DNA from: Clostridia bacterium
GTDB taxonomy: Bacteria; Bacillota; Clostridia; TANB77; CAG-465
Direction of reading: 5' to 3'
DNA: 49,173 nt
Assembly (NCBI GenBank): GCA_017626395.1
Contig: JAGAIU010000069.1
Span: 98,015-147,187 of the forward strand
Below the pieces are notes generated by a model, which saw only the letters and a program-made list of their open reading frames with translations, was not told the origin of the DNA and ran no database searches. This document shows positions 18,221 to 25,994 of this stretch, one piece after another (the first letter of the stretch is position 1; every line of letters begins with the position of its first letter). A program made the position numbers and the translations under genes.

Positions 18221-18913
18221 ATGGAAAATTTATGTAAAAATTATGTTATTGCAATTGATGGAGAAGCCGGCACTGGCAAATCTACTCTTGCAAAGAATAT
18301 TGCAAAAAAATATGGTATTGTTTATATGGATACAGGAGCTATGTATAGATGTGTAACTTTAGATATGTTAAATAGTGGCATAGATATCTCTCAAATAGAT
18401 AAGATTTCTACATTATTAGATAACATTAAAATAGAGATGATTAATGATAATGGAGAAGATAAATTCTTACTAAATGACATAGATGTGACTAAAGAAATTA
18501 GAGAAAAAAGAGTAAATGACCTTGTTTCTCAAGTGTCACATGTACCAGTAGTAAGAGAAAGAATGGTAGATCTTCAAAGAAAACTTGCACAAGGCAAAAA
18601 AATAGTGATGGAAGGAAGAGATATAGGAACTAACGTATTTCCAAATGCAGAAGTTAAAATATATCTTACAGCCTCAGCTGAGGAACGTGCTAAAAGAAGA
18701 TTTCTTCAAAATAAAGAAAAAGGCATAGATATTCCTTATGAAGAGATACTAGCAAATGTAATATTTAGAGATAACAACGATAAAAACAGTGATGTAGCAC
18801 CTCTAAAAAAAGCAGAAGATGCTTTTGAACTTGATACTACAAATTATACTTTAGAAGAAGTTGAAGAAATCGTTATGAGCAAAGTGAAAGAGAAGGTTGA
18901 TATAAATGTTTAG
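18221..18913 (+). CDS. cmk: Cytidylate kinase
   Basis: 230 aa. P-loop GEAGTGKST at residues 14-22, then YMDTGAMYRC, the GRDIGTNVFP motif near residue 132 and the LTASAEERAKRR lid segment, all typical of bacterial CMP/dCMP kinases. It phosphorylates CMP and dCMP with ATP. It overlaps the next gene (plsC-like) by eight bases, an arrangement common in Firmicutes. Confidence 0.95.
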   Translation: MENLCKNYVIAIDGEAGTGKSTLAKNIAKKYGIVYMDTGAMYRCVTLDMLNSGIDISQIDKISTLLDNIKIEMINDNGEDKFLLNDIDVTKEIREKRVNDLVSQVSHVPVVRERMVDLQRKLAQGKKIVMEGRDIGTNVFPNAEVKIYLTASAEERAKRRFLQNKEKGIDIPYEEILANVIFRDNNDKNSDVAPLKKAEDAFELDTTNYTLEEVEEIVMSKVKEKVDINV

Positions 18914-19544
18914 AAAAGCAGTTGTTGGAATTGTAAACTTTTTATTCTGTCATGTATTCTACAGAGTAAAATATATAAATAAAGAAAAAATAGACAATAT
19001 GGGAAAATGTGTTGTATGTGCAAATCATTCAATTATGATGGAACCAGCATGGTTGTATTGTAAAACAAAGAATATGTGGATTATGGCAAAGGCTGAATTG
19101 TTTAAATTCAAACTTGTTGCAAAATTCTTTTTATACTTTAATGTTTTCCCTATTAAAAGAGGACAGAAAGATGCAAAAAGTATAATACACTCAATAAATG
19201 TATTACAACAAAATGAAAATGCAAAATTATTAATATTCCCAGAAGGAACTAGAATAAAAAAAGATAAAGAAAGAGGAAAAGCAAAAGCTGGTCCTATATA
19301 TATAGCTGCAAAAGCAGGAGTACCAATTTTACCTGTATATATGACTAAAAATGCTAAAGTATTTAGTAGTCCTAGAGTTATATATGGAGATCCAATCGAT
19401 ATACCTGCAAATGTAGTAGAAGATAAAGCAGAAGTGCAAAGATATGCAGATTTACTACTAGATAAAATATATGAATTAAAAGAATTAGATGATTCAAATA
19501 AAAAGAAAGAAAAAAATAAAGATAAAAAGAAAAAATCAAAGTAA
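18906..19544 (+). CDS. plsC: 1-acyl-sn-glycerol-3-phosphate acyltransferase-like protein (PlsC family)
   Basis: 212 aa. It has an N-terminal hydrophobic segment, acyltransferase block I NHSIMMEP near residue 39, block III FPEGTR near 116 and block IV VPILPVYM. The family makes phosphatidic acid from lysophosphatidic acid at the membrane. The block I motif reads H-x4-E rather than the usual H-x4-D, a conservative change at a catalytic position. A lysine-rich tail (KKKEKNKDKKKKSK) ends the protein. It is coupled to cmk by overlap. Confidence 0.87.
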   Translation: MFRKAVVGIVNFLFCHVFYRVKYINKEKIDNMGKCVVCANHSIMMEPAWLYCKTKNMWIMAKAELFKFKLVAKFFLYFNVFPIKRGQKDAKSIIHSINVLQQNENAKLLIFPEGTRIKKDKERGKAKAGPIYIAAKAGVPILPVYMTKNAKVFSSPRVIYGDPIDIPANVVEDKAEVQRYADLLLDKIYELKELDDSNKKKEKNKDKKKKSK

Positions 19545-19567
19545 CACCGAAAGGTGTTAATTTTTTA
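19543..19567 (+). terminator. Terminator of cmk-plsC
   Basis: AACACC, GAAA tetraloop, GGTGTT, then AATTTTTT. Confidence 0.85.
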
Positions 19568-19596
19568 TCCTAAATACTAGAATTAAGAATAAGTAT

Positions 19597-19625
19597 TTGA
19601 CTATTTTACATAAAAATGGTATACT
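19597..19625 (+). promoter_or_regulatory. Promoter, array gene 1
   Basis: TTGACT, 17-base spacer containing ACATAAAA, TATACT. Confidence 0.75.
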
Positions 19626-19703
19626 AATGCTTGTCAAATATATACATAAGAAAAATATAACTATATTTTAGTTTGACCACTATAATTATTAGGAGGTATT
19701 CAT

Positions 19704-20333
19704 ATGATAAGAGTAAAGAGAGTAAAAATTTATAACTCGTGGATGTTTAGCTACAATATTAGACAATTAAAATATCAGTATGTCGTTATGATGGAAGGAT
19801 TAAATTTATACGGAAATATTGAAATTAATTTTGTAACAGAAGAAGTTAATGTAAAACTTAACAATCCAAATGATTCAGAAGGACCTAGAGATTTAGTTAC
19901 AAATAGTGTTGTAAAAGACGAAGTAGTAAGACTAGCTATCTTAAAGGAAATATTTTATAGATTTTGTGTAAAATCAAAAGAATCTATAGAAAATTTTAAA
20001 TTTAAGTATAGAGATGAAAAAGAGTCTAAAAGTATAATTGAAGAACTAATGAATTACGAATCAATATTATATGACGAAACATTAAAATCTGAAAGAGTAT
20101 TATATTCTATAGTAGAGGGATATAATGTTATTAAGAAAACAAACAAAAATAATACAGTGGCACATTTAGAGGATATGACAAGACTAAAAAATAGTGAAAG
20201 AGAAAAAGCATTCGATATACTAAAAAGATATTTAGAGAGTATCAACGACGGTGGCATATTAGACATTGTTGAAGTTGGATACGATTATAAAATGTCAGTA
20301 GTATATATAAGTAAATACAGAAAAGTTTTTTAG
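19704..20333 (+). CDS. Orphan-family protein, array gene 1
   Basis: 209 aa; AGGAGG lies nine bases upstream of the ATG. The family pattern is visible: LNLYGNIEINFVTEEVNV strands, then VVRLAILKEIFYRFCVKS at about residues 73-90, then a C-terminal helix (EREKAFDILKRYLESI). It reads in a single frame without CGG. The function is unknown; no signal peptide or membrane segment, so probably cytosolic. Confidence 0.7.
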   Translation: MIRVKRVKIYNSWMFSYNIRQLKYQYVVMMEGLNLYGNIEINFVTEEVNVKLNNPNDSEGPRDLVTNSVVKDEVVRLAILKEIFYRFCVKSKESIENFKFKYRDEKESKSIIEELMNYESILYDETLKSERVLYSIVEGYNVIKKTNKNNTVAHLEDMTRLKNSEREKAFDILKRYLESINDGGILDIVEVGYDYKMSVVYISKYRKVF

Positions 20334-20340
20334 TGTTAGA

Positions 20341-20369
20341 AAAAGTGTTGAATTAATTTCAGCACTTTT
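20341..20369 (+). terminator. Terminator, array gene 1
   Basis: AAAAGTGTTGAA/TTCAGCACTTTT stem with one G-U pair, 5-base loop, T run. Confidence 0.8.
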
Positions 20370-20384
20370 TTCATAATATTTTTC

Positions 20385-20413
20385 TTGACAAATTGACATA
20401 AAATATGTATAAT
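20385..20413 (+). promoter_or_regulatory. Promoter, array gene 2
   Basis: TTGACA, 17-base spacer (contains GACATAAAA), TATAAT. Confidence 0.85.
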
Positions 20414-20498
20414 AAAGGAGCAACTTGAAGATTTGAAGAAAATAAATACTTTTATTTTCGCATCTAGATAATAAAAAATGAAAGAGGAGGGTCTTTTT

Positions 20499-21146
20499 AT
20501 GATCAAAATTAAAATTAAAGATTACAAGAAGTTTGATTACAGTCCAAACCCAACAACTTTTGAAATTATCTTGAAAAATAAAAGAGAAAAAATTAGAGGA
20601 AGTCTTAAAGTCGACTTTAGAGACAGAAACATCGAGGTGGACTTACCAAGAAGACTTAGCTACTATGAAAGATTAGCAGTATTAAAAGAGATTTTTTATA
20701 GATTTTGTTTAACAAAAACTAAAAATACAGGTATAGTAGTATATAGAGCAGTAGAAGAATTTGAATTTATAGATAAAAACTCAAATGAGGACTTTGATAC
20801 AATAATTGCGGAACTATTTTCTTACGGAAAAGTAAATTTTAATGCATATAAGAAAAAGGAAAGAGTAATAGCAAACTTATGTGTATCAAGTAACTTGATT
20901 TTAGAAGCTAAAAATATGGGATCTAGCTATGTAGAATTACAGCCAATGTTCGATATGACAGCCAAAGAAATCCAAGTATATAAAGACATGCTTATTAGAT
21001 ATCTTGATTCTTTAGGAGTAGAGATTAGACTTATCGAAAAAACTGATCCAGAGCAATTTGTAAATCCTTACTACTATGTATATACACCATATAAAATGTT
21101 TGCTTGTCAAATATGCATAACTGGAAATACTAGAGGCATTGAATAA
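20499..21146 (+). CDS. Orphan-family protein, array gene 2
   Basis: 215 aa. The start at 20499 is chosen because GAGGAGGG lies eight bases upstream; an in-frame ATG at 20478 has no RBS. The sequence opens MIKIKIKDYKKFDYSP and carries IRGSLKVDFRDRNIEVDL and YERLAVLKEIFYRFCLTK, which align with genes 1, 3 and 4. A C-terminal CQICIT pair of cysteines is seen. This unshifted copy is the best guide to where the N terminus of the recoded copies should be. The function is unknown. Confidence 0.72.
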   Translation: MIKIKIKDYKKFDYSPNPTTFEIILKNKREKIRGSLKVDFRDRNIEVDLPRRLSYYERLAVLKEIFYRFCLTKTKNTGIVVYRAVEEFEFIDKNSNEDFDTIIAELFSYGKVNFNAYKKKERVIANLCVSSNLILEAKNMGSSYVELQPMFDMTAKEIQVYKDMLIRYLDSLGVEIRLIEKTDPEQFVNPYYYVYTPYKMFACQICITGNTRGIE

Positions 21147-21156
21147 TTCAATGCCT
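21134..21156 (+). terminator. Terminator, array gene 2, with the stop codon in its loop
   Basis: AGGCATTGAA/TTCAATGCCT stem; the 3-base loop TAA (21144-21146) is the stop codon itself; T run follows. Confidence 0.85.
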
Positions 21157-21166
21157 TTTTTGTTAC

Positions 21167-21195
21167 TTGACAACTTTACATAAAATGTGTATAAT
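21167..21195 (+). promoter_or_regulatory. Promoter, array gene 3
   Basis: TTGACA, 17-base spacer (ACTTTACATAAAATGTG), TATAAT. The spacer is almost the same as that of gene 4. Confidence 0.88.
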
Positions 21196-21246
21196 TAAAG
21201 AGCGTAAAAAATATCTACCAAAAAATATAATTAAGGAGGAATTAGT

Positions 21247-21934
21247 ATGAATTATGTAAGAATTGTACGGTTCAAAAAGAAATCTTTATGGAGTAAGACC
21301 AAAAGTATTTAAAGTCGTTTTTAAAAACGAGGAGACTAAACTTGAAGGAAGTTTAGAAATTAATTTCATTATAGATGAAATTACTATCGATATGGGTAGG
21401 GCATTGACAGAAGTTGAAGAAATCATGATATTAACACAAATTTTTTATGACTTTTGTTTACAAGAAGTAAAACTTGGTATATTAGGAGAAATTTTCTTAA
21501 ATAAAAATGATTTTTATCTTGCTAAATTTATTGTAAAAGATAAATATAAAGAAGATAGTACAGATGAAGAAAATACTATACCTGAAACTCTACTTGGAAA
21601 ATTACTAAAAGTAAAAAGTGAACATTACGATCAAAACAAAAAATCACAAAGAGTATTAGCTAATGTAAAAATGTCTATTGAATTAATAGATAAAAAAAGA
21701 GAGAACGGAGAGAAATATATCTATTTACAGGATTTAGACTCTTTAAGTTTACTTGAAGTAAAAGCATATCATCAATTACTATCATATATTATGAAAGTAG
21801 TGGAAGAAGACGGAGAAGTAATACATCCAAAAAGAGATATTGTTCCAAGAAGATTAATATACAAATATTCTGATGAACAAGTCGATATTCCAAACGAGAT
21901 TGGAACACAATGGATTGAAACTATATTAGACTAA
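21247..21934 (+). CDS. Orphan-family protein, array gene 3, +1 frameshift at CGG (codon 8)
   Basis: AAGGAGGA is ideally placed for ATG 21247, which reads MNYVRIV and then CGG at 21268-21270; frame 0 stops at codon 22 (TAA). The +1 frame resumes at GGT (21269) as GSKRNLYGVRPKVFKVVF and runs to 21934. The joined protein is about 228 aa and aligns with array gene 2 from the first residues (KVVFKNEETKLEGSLEINF; LTQIFYDFC). The long frame is closed by TAA at 21257-21259, and its earliest possible start (TTG 21263) has no RBS. Twin of gene 4, with the same shift at the same codon. Confidence 0.82.
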
Positions 21935-21938
21935 ATTA

Positions 21939-21968
21939 AAAAAGCATTGATTAATTTCAATGCTTTTT
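21939..21968 (+). terminator. Terminator, array gene 3
   Basis: AAAAAGCATTGA/TCAATGCTTTTT stem with 6-base loop. It begins five bases after the stop codon of the shifted frame. Confidence 0.85.
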
Positions 21969-21976
21969 ATATTATC

Positions 21977-22005
21977 TTGACAACTTTACATAAAAAATGT
22001 ATAAT
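21977..22005 (+). promoter_or_regulatory. Promoter, array gene 4
   Basis: TTGACA, 17-base spacer (ACTTTACATAAAAAATG), TATAAT. Confidence 0.88.
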
Positions 22006-22057
22006 AAGGTGACTAAAAAACATATACCTAAAAATATAATTAAAGGAGGGAGTTAGT

Positions 22058-22733
22058 ATGAATTGTGTAAGAATCATACGGATTAAAATCAAGAATTTAT
22101 GAGGGGGAAGCTCAAAAATTTAATGTTTTTTTAAGAAACAATAGAGTATTTCTAAAAGGCATTTTAGAAATAGATTGTTTAAATGAAGAAATAAGGGTAG
22201 ACTTAGGAAGAATTCTGAGTAAAGAAGAACGTTTACAGGTTCTAAAAGAAATATTTTATAAGTCGTTTAGAATGAAAATAGATTATGGAATAAGACATTA
22301 TAAGTTCATAGATTTACAAAATAAAGAAGAAAAGAGTCTTTCAGTTATTAAAAATTTACTTTTATATGATATAGATAACTTTAATGAAAATAAATTAAGA
22401 GAGATGACAATTTCAAGAATAATAAAAGCTATGAATATTATAGAAAATGTAAAGGTAGATAATAGGAGAAATATTATTCTCATAGAATTCGATATTAACT
22501 TTTTAGGAGAGCCTGAATTTTGTTTAAAAGTATTAAAAGAATTAACTGGGAAAAGTAAAACTTCTAAAGTTAAAAGAGAGCTTAAACACTACAGATATAT
22601 TACCAATGGCAAATATGGCTATAGACCAAGATCACCAGAGGAATACTCATACAATAAAAGAGAAAAAATAATTTATGCAAGAGAGCCTCAACCACCAAAT
22701 TTAGCTTCTTCAATACAACCACCAAGGAAATAA
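22058..22733 (+). CDS. Orphan-family protein, array gene 4, +1 frameshift at CGG (codon 8)
   Basis: AAAGGAGGG precedes ATG 22058, which reads MNCVRII then CGG at 22079-22081; frame 0 ends at TGA seven codons later. The +1 frame resumes at GGA (22080) as GLKSRIYEGEAQKFNVFL and runs to 22733, giving about 224 aa. Family features are clear: FLKGILEIDCLNEEIRVDLGR and ERLQVLKEIFYKSF. The first ATG in the long frame (22272) would delete this conserved third of the protein. The C terminus is basic and proline-rich (EPQPPNLASSIQPPRK). Confidence 0.83.
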
Positions 22734-22741
22734 AAATATGT

Positions 22742-22768
22742 AAAAGTACTGAAAAATTCAGTGCTTTT
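22742..22768 (+). terminator. Terminator, array gene 4
   Basis: AAAAGTACTGAA/TTCAGTGCTTTT stem (one G-U pair), AAA loop, T run. Confidence 0.82.
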
Positions 22769-22772
22769 TTTC

Positions 22773-22801
22773 TTGATTATTTACCTTGTATGTTATATAA
22801 T
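22773..22801 (+). promoter_or_regulatory. Promoter of the MarR regulator
   Basis: TTGATT, 17-base spacer, TATAAT. Confidence 0.7.
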
Positions 22802-22862
22802 GTGTGATGTACAAATAAAATATTACTAAAGATAAGATTTTAATTTATAGGAGGAGAAAATT

Positions 22863-23297
22863 ATGAATTTTATAACATACAAAAACTTAGTAGATAAATA
22901 TAATAGAAATATAGAAGGAGCAATACAAGACGAATTAAGACCTTATTGCTATAAACACAAGATAACATACCTTCAATACCAAATACTTGCCGTATTACAC
23001 GAAGAAGGGGCCCTAACAATAGGAGATTTAAGTGAAAAAATGAGTATGGACACAGGTAACATGTCTGCTCAATGTAAAAGACTAGAACAAAAAGGATATA
23101 CATTAAGACTTAGAAAGAAATTTGATGAACGTGTAGTAGATGTATCTTTAACTAGACAAGGAAGACTAGTAATAACTGAAATGAATGATTACTTAAATAA
23201 AAAGTATAAAAACAAATGGAATGAACTAGACGAAGATACAAAAGGCAAAATGATTGAAGTATATGAAGTTATGGAAAAATTATTTACTAAAAAGTAA
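22863..23297 (+). CDS. MarR-family transcriptional regulator
   Basis: 144 aa with the MarR winged-helix layout: dimerisation helix at the N terminus, HKITYLQYQILAVLHEEGALTIGDLSEKM (helices 2-3), recognition helix DTGNMSAQCKRLEQKGY near residues 60-76 and the wing RLRKKFDERVVDVSLTRQGR. MarR proteins usually repress their own and adjacent genes in response to small ligands; the target here is unknown. The RBS is AGGAGG. Confidence 0.9.
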   Translation: MNFITYKNLVDKYNRNIEGAIQDELRPYCYKHKITYLQYQILAVLHEEGALTIGDLSEKMSMDTGNMSAQCKRLEQKGYTLRLRKKFDERVVDVSLTRQGRLVITEMNDYLNKKYKNKWNELDEDTKGKMIEVYEVMEKLFTKK

Positions 23298-23353
23298 GAT
23301 TTAATAAGTTGTGAAAAAAGTAATTAGTATAACACATAGATTGTTAGAAAATA

Positions 23354-23382
23354 TTGACATTTAAGGAAATTTGTTGTATAAT
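23354..23382 (+). promoter_or_regulatory. Promoter of typA
   Basis: TTGACA, 17-base spacer, TATAAT. Confidence 0.85.
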
Positions 23383-23416
23383 GTAATAGACTATTTTCGT
23401 TAAATGGCCGTGTAAG

Positions 23417-23444
23417 AATAACCTAGAAGAGATTTTAGGTTATT
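23417..23444 (+). promoter_or_regulatory. Hairpin in the typA 5' leader
   Basis: AATAACCTA/TAGGTTATT with a 10-base loop, followed by a short T-rich stretch, in a leader of about 90 bases. It may be an attenuator or an mRNA-stability element. Confidence 0.4.
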
Positions 23445-23478
23445 TTAATTAGTTTATTTGGAAAGGAAGAATAATAAA

Positions 23479-25290
23479 ATGAAAAATTTAAGAAATGTTG
23501 CTATTATAGCTCACGTTGATCACGGTAAAACAACACTTGTAGATGCTTTATTAAGACAAAGCGGTACATTTAGAACAAATGAGCAAGTAGAAGAAAGAGT
23601 AATGGATTCAAACGATATTGAAAAAGAAAGAGGAATCACAATTCTTTCAAAAAATACAGCTATTCATTACAAAGATACAAAAATTAATATAGTTGATACA
23701 CCCGGACATGCTGACTTCGGTGGAGAAGTAGAACGTGTATTAAAAATGGTAGATGGTGTTATACTATTAGTAGATGCTTTTGATGGCCCAATGCCACAAA
23801 CTAGATTCGTATTATCTAAAGCTTTAGCTCTAGATTTAGTACCAATCGTTGTAATAAATAAAATAGATAGACCAGGTGCTAGACCTACAGAAATTGAAGA
23901 CGAAATATTAGAATTATTTATGGATTTAGATGCTTCAGATGAACAACTAGATTTCAAAGTTGTTTATGCATCAGGTAAAAATGGTTTTGCTAAATTATCT
24001 TTAGATGATGAAAACGTAGATATGCAACCATTATTTGAAACAATTCTTGAAACTGTTCCAGAACCAAAAGGATCAGATGAAGAACCACTACAATTATTAG
24101 TAAGTAATATAGATTTCGATGAATATACAGGAAGAATAGGTATAGGAAGAATCGAAAGAGGAACTATACATAACGGAGAAACAATTGCTATATGCAAAAA
24201 AGATGGTTCAATACAAAACTTAAAAATAGGTAAACTTTACACATATGAAGGATTAAACAGAGTAGAAGCAGAAGTTGCTCATTGTGGAGATATTGTTGCT
24301 GTTACAGGTGTTACAGGAATAGAAATCGGTGAAACAATAGCTGATGTTAATAATCCTGAAAAAATAGATTTCATAGATATAGACGAGCCTACTTTAACTA
24401 TGACATTTAGTGTAAATAATGGACCATTCGCTGGTAAAGAAGGTAAATTTGTTACATCTAGACATTTAAGAGATAGATTATATAAAGAACTTGAAAGAAA
24501 CGTTTCTTTAAGAGTAGAAGATACAGATCAAGCAGATAGCTTTAAAGTATCTGGTAGAGGAGAATTACATCTATCTATCTTAATTGAAAATATGAGAAGA
24601 GAAGGATTTGAAGTTTTAGTTTCAAGACCTACAGTTATATATAAAGAAATAGACGGTGTTAAATGTGAACCTATGGAAAATCTAACTATAGATGTTCCAG
24701 AAGAATTCGTAGGACCTGTAATGGAAAAAATAGGTTTAAGAAAAGGTGAAATGACTAACATGGCAGCTTCACATTCACAAGCAGGATATTCAAGACTTGA
24801 GTTTAAAATACCAGCTCGTGGACTTATAGGATATAGAGGAGAATTCATGACAGATACTAAAGGTAATGGTATAATGAACCATACTTTCTGTGGATATGAA
24901 CCATACAAAGGTGACATGAATACTCGTAGCCGTGGGGCAGTTATAGCTTTCGAACAAGGTAAAGCTACAGGATATGGTCTATTCCAAGCTCAAGAAAGAT
25001 CAACTCTATTCATTACTCCAGGAACAGCAGTTTATGTAGGAATGATAGTTGGTGAAAACTCTAGAAGTGAAGACTTAACAATAAATGTATGTAAAGAAAA
25101 ACACTTAACAAATACTAGAGCATCTGGTAGTGATGAAGCATTAAAACTTGTTCCACCTAAAATAATGTCTCTAGAACAATCTCTAGAATTTATCGGAGAC
25201 GACGAACTAGTTGAAATAACACCAGATAACATTAGATTAAGAAAGAAAATACTAGACCCAACACAAAGATTTAGACAACAAGGTAAATAG
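23479..25290 (+). CDS. typA: Translational GTPase TypA/BipA
   Basis: 603 aa from ATG 23479, preceded by GGAAAGGAAG; a further seven upstream codons are open but untranslated by this reading. G1 [11 protein letters not shown]2 region with ERGITI, G3 [16 protein letters not shown]4 [10 protein letters not shown] and the BipA C-terminal part ([33 protein letters not shown]). TypA is an EF-G-like GTPase that helps 50S assembly and stress or low-temperature growth. It is monocistronic with its own promoter and terminator. Confidence 0.96.
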   Translation: MKNLRNVAIIAHVDHGKTTLVDALLRQSGTFRTNEQVEERVMDSNDIEKERGITILSKNTAIHYKDTKINIVDTPGHADFGGEVERVLKMVDGVILLVDAFDGPMPQTRFVLSKALALDLVPIVVINKIDRPGARPTEIEDEILELFMDLDASDEQLDFKVVYASGKNGFAKLSLDDENVDMQPLFETILETVPEPKGSDEEPLQLLVSNIDFDEYTGRIGIGRIERGTIHNGETIAICKKDGSIQNLKIGKLYTYEGLNRVEAEVAHCGDIVAVTGVTGIEIGETIADVNNPEKIDFIDIDEPTLTMTFSVNNGPFAGKEGKFVTSRHLRDRLYKELERNVSLRVEDTDQADSFKVSGRGELHLSILIENMRREGFEVLVSRPTVIYKEIDGVKCEPMENLTIDVPEEFVGPVMEKIGLRKGEMTNMAASHSQAGYSRLEFKIPARGLIGYRGEFMTDTKGNGIMNHTFCGYEPYKGDMNTRSRGAVIAFEQGKATGYGLFQAQERSTLFITPGTAVYVGMIVGENSRSEDLTINVCKEKHLTNTRASGSDEALKLVPPKIMSLEQSLEFIGDDELVEITPDNIRLRKKILDPTQRFRQQGK

Positions 25291-25302
25291 TATAATTATA
25301 AC

Positions 25303-25328
25303 AAAGCAGGCTCAAATAGGCCTGCTTT
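25303..25328 (+). terminator. Terminator of typA
   Basis: AAAGCAGGC/GCCTGCTTT stem, 8-base loop, then TGT. Confidence 0.8.
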
Positions 25329-25352
25329 TGTCGTATTTAAGGGGGAAATAAT

Positions 25353-25841
25353 ATGTATAATAAACAAGAAGTATTAGAATTATTAAATAGTAAAAATGTT
25401 GAATTTGAAATGGTAGAACATGAAGCGGTATTTACTATGGAGGATATGGATAACCTAAAATTAGGTGAAAAAGGAACAGAAGTTAAAAATTTATTCTTAA
25501 GAGATGAAAAAGGCAAAAATCATTTCTTAGTTGTAGCTAAAGAAGATACTAAAATAGATTTAAAAACATTAAAAGATAAAATTAACTCTACAAAATTATC
25601 TTTTGCATCAGAAGAAAGACTACAAAAATATTTAGGAGTAACAAAAGGATGCGTTTCTCCATTTGGAGTGTTAAATGATGAAGAAAAAGAAGTTAAAGTT
25701 TTTATAGATAAAAATGTGGAGATTGAAGCAAAAATTGCAGTACATCCAAATGATAACACAGCTACAGTTTACATAGCTACAAAAGATGTTGAAAATATAA
25801 TTAAAGAACATGGGAATTCTGTAGAATACATAACTCTTTAA
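25353..25841 (+). CDS. ProX-type Ala-tRNA(Pro) deacylase (YbaK/ProXp-ala family)
   Basis: 162 aa. The sequence follows the ProXp-ala pattern: VEHEAVFTMEDM, then KNLFLRDEKGKNHFLVVAKEDTKIDLK (conserved Lys), LSFASEERLQKYLGV and GCVSPFGVLND. These free-standing editing domains hydrolyse alanine from mischarged tRNA-Pro. The RBS is AGGGGGA. It is probably monocistronic; a small amount of typA read-through is possible. Confidence 0.88.
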   Translation: MYNKQEVLELLNSKNVEFEMVEHEAVFTMEDMDNLKLGEKGTEVKNLFLRDEKGKNHFLVVAKEDTKIDLKTLKDKINSTKLSFASEERLQKYLGVTKGCVSPFGVLNDEEKEVKVFIDKNVEIEAKIAVHPNDNTATVYIATKDVENIIKEHGNSVEYITL

Positions 25842-25860
25842 AAATAAAAAATGATTAAAA

Positions 25861-25883
25861 TGCATACACTATAAGTGTATGTA
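25861..25883 (+). terminator. Terminator of the deacylase gene
   Basis: TGCATACACT/AGTGTATGTA stem with ATA loop and a run of seven T residues. Confidence 0.82.
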
Positions 25884-25923
25884 TTTTTTTGTAAAAATCT
25901 GGGATTTATTACCAGAAATTTTA

Positions 25924-25952
25924 TTGCAAATCACTTTTGTTTATTATATAAT
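25924..25952 (+). promoter_or_regulatory. Promoter of the GT84/GH94 operon
   Basis: TTGCAA, 17-base spacer, TATAAT. Confidence 0.72.
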
Positions 25953-25994
25953 TATCACAAGTGGTAAAAATATATATGAAAGGTTGGATTTAAA

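Larger units (their letters stand above)
19597..22768 (+). repeat. Tandem array of four orphan paralogues, each a promoter-gene-terminator module
   Basis: Starts at 19704, 20499, 21247 and 22058. Each gene has its own TTGAC(A/T)-N17-TATA(A/C)T promoter with ACATAAAA in the spacer, a strong RBS and a hairpin-T terminator. The protein sequences are strongly diverged but share an N-terminal beta region and an LKEIFY-(R/K)-F type helix near residues 50-70. The third and fourth modules also share near-identical 5' leaders. Confidence 0.8.

Noticed and set aside
21263..21934. Start of array gene 3 at the TTG at 21263 instead of a frameshift
   Set aside because: No ribosome site precedes this TTG, whereas AAGGAGGA is perfectly placed for ATG 21247. 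The twin gene at 22058 has no start codon at the equivalent place.
19597..22768. Tandem array as a prophage or CRISPR-like repeat
   Set aside because: No integrase, phage structural gene, direct-repeat spacer pattern or attachment site is seen; the repeats are gene cassettes.
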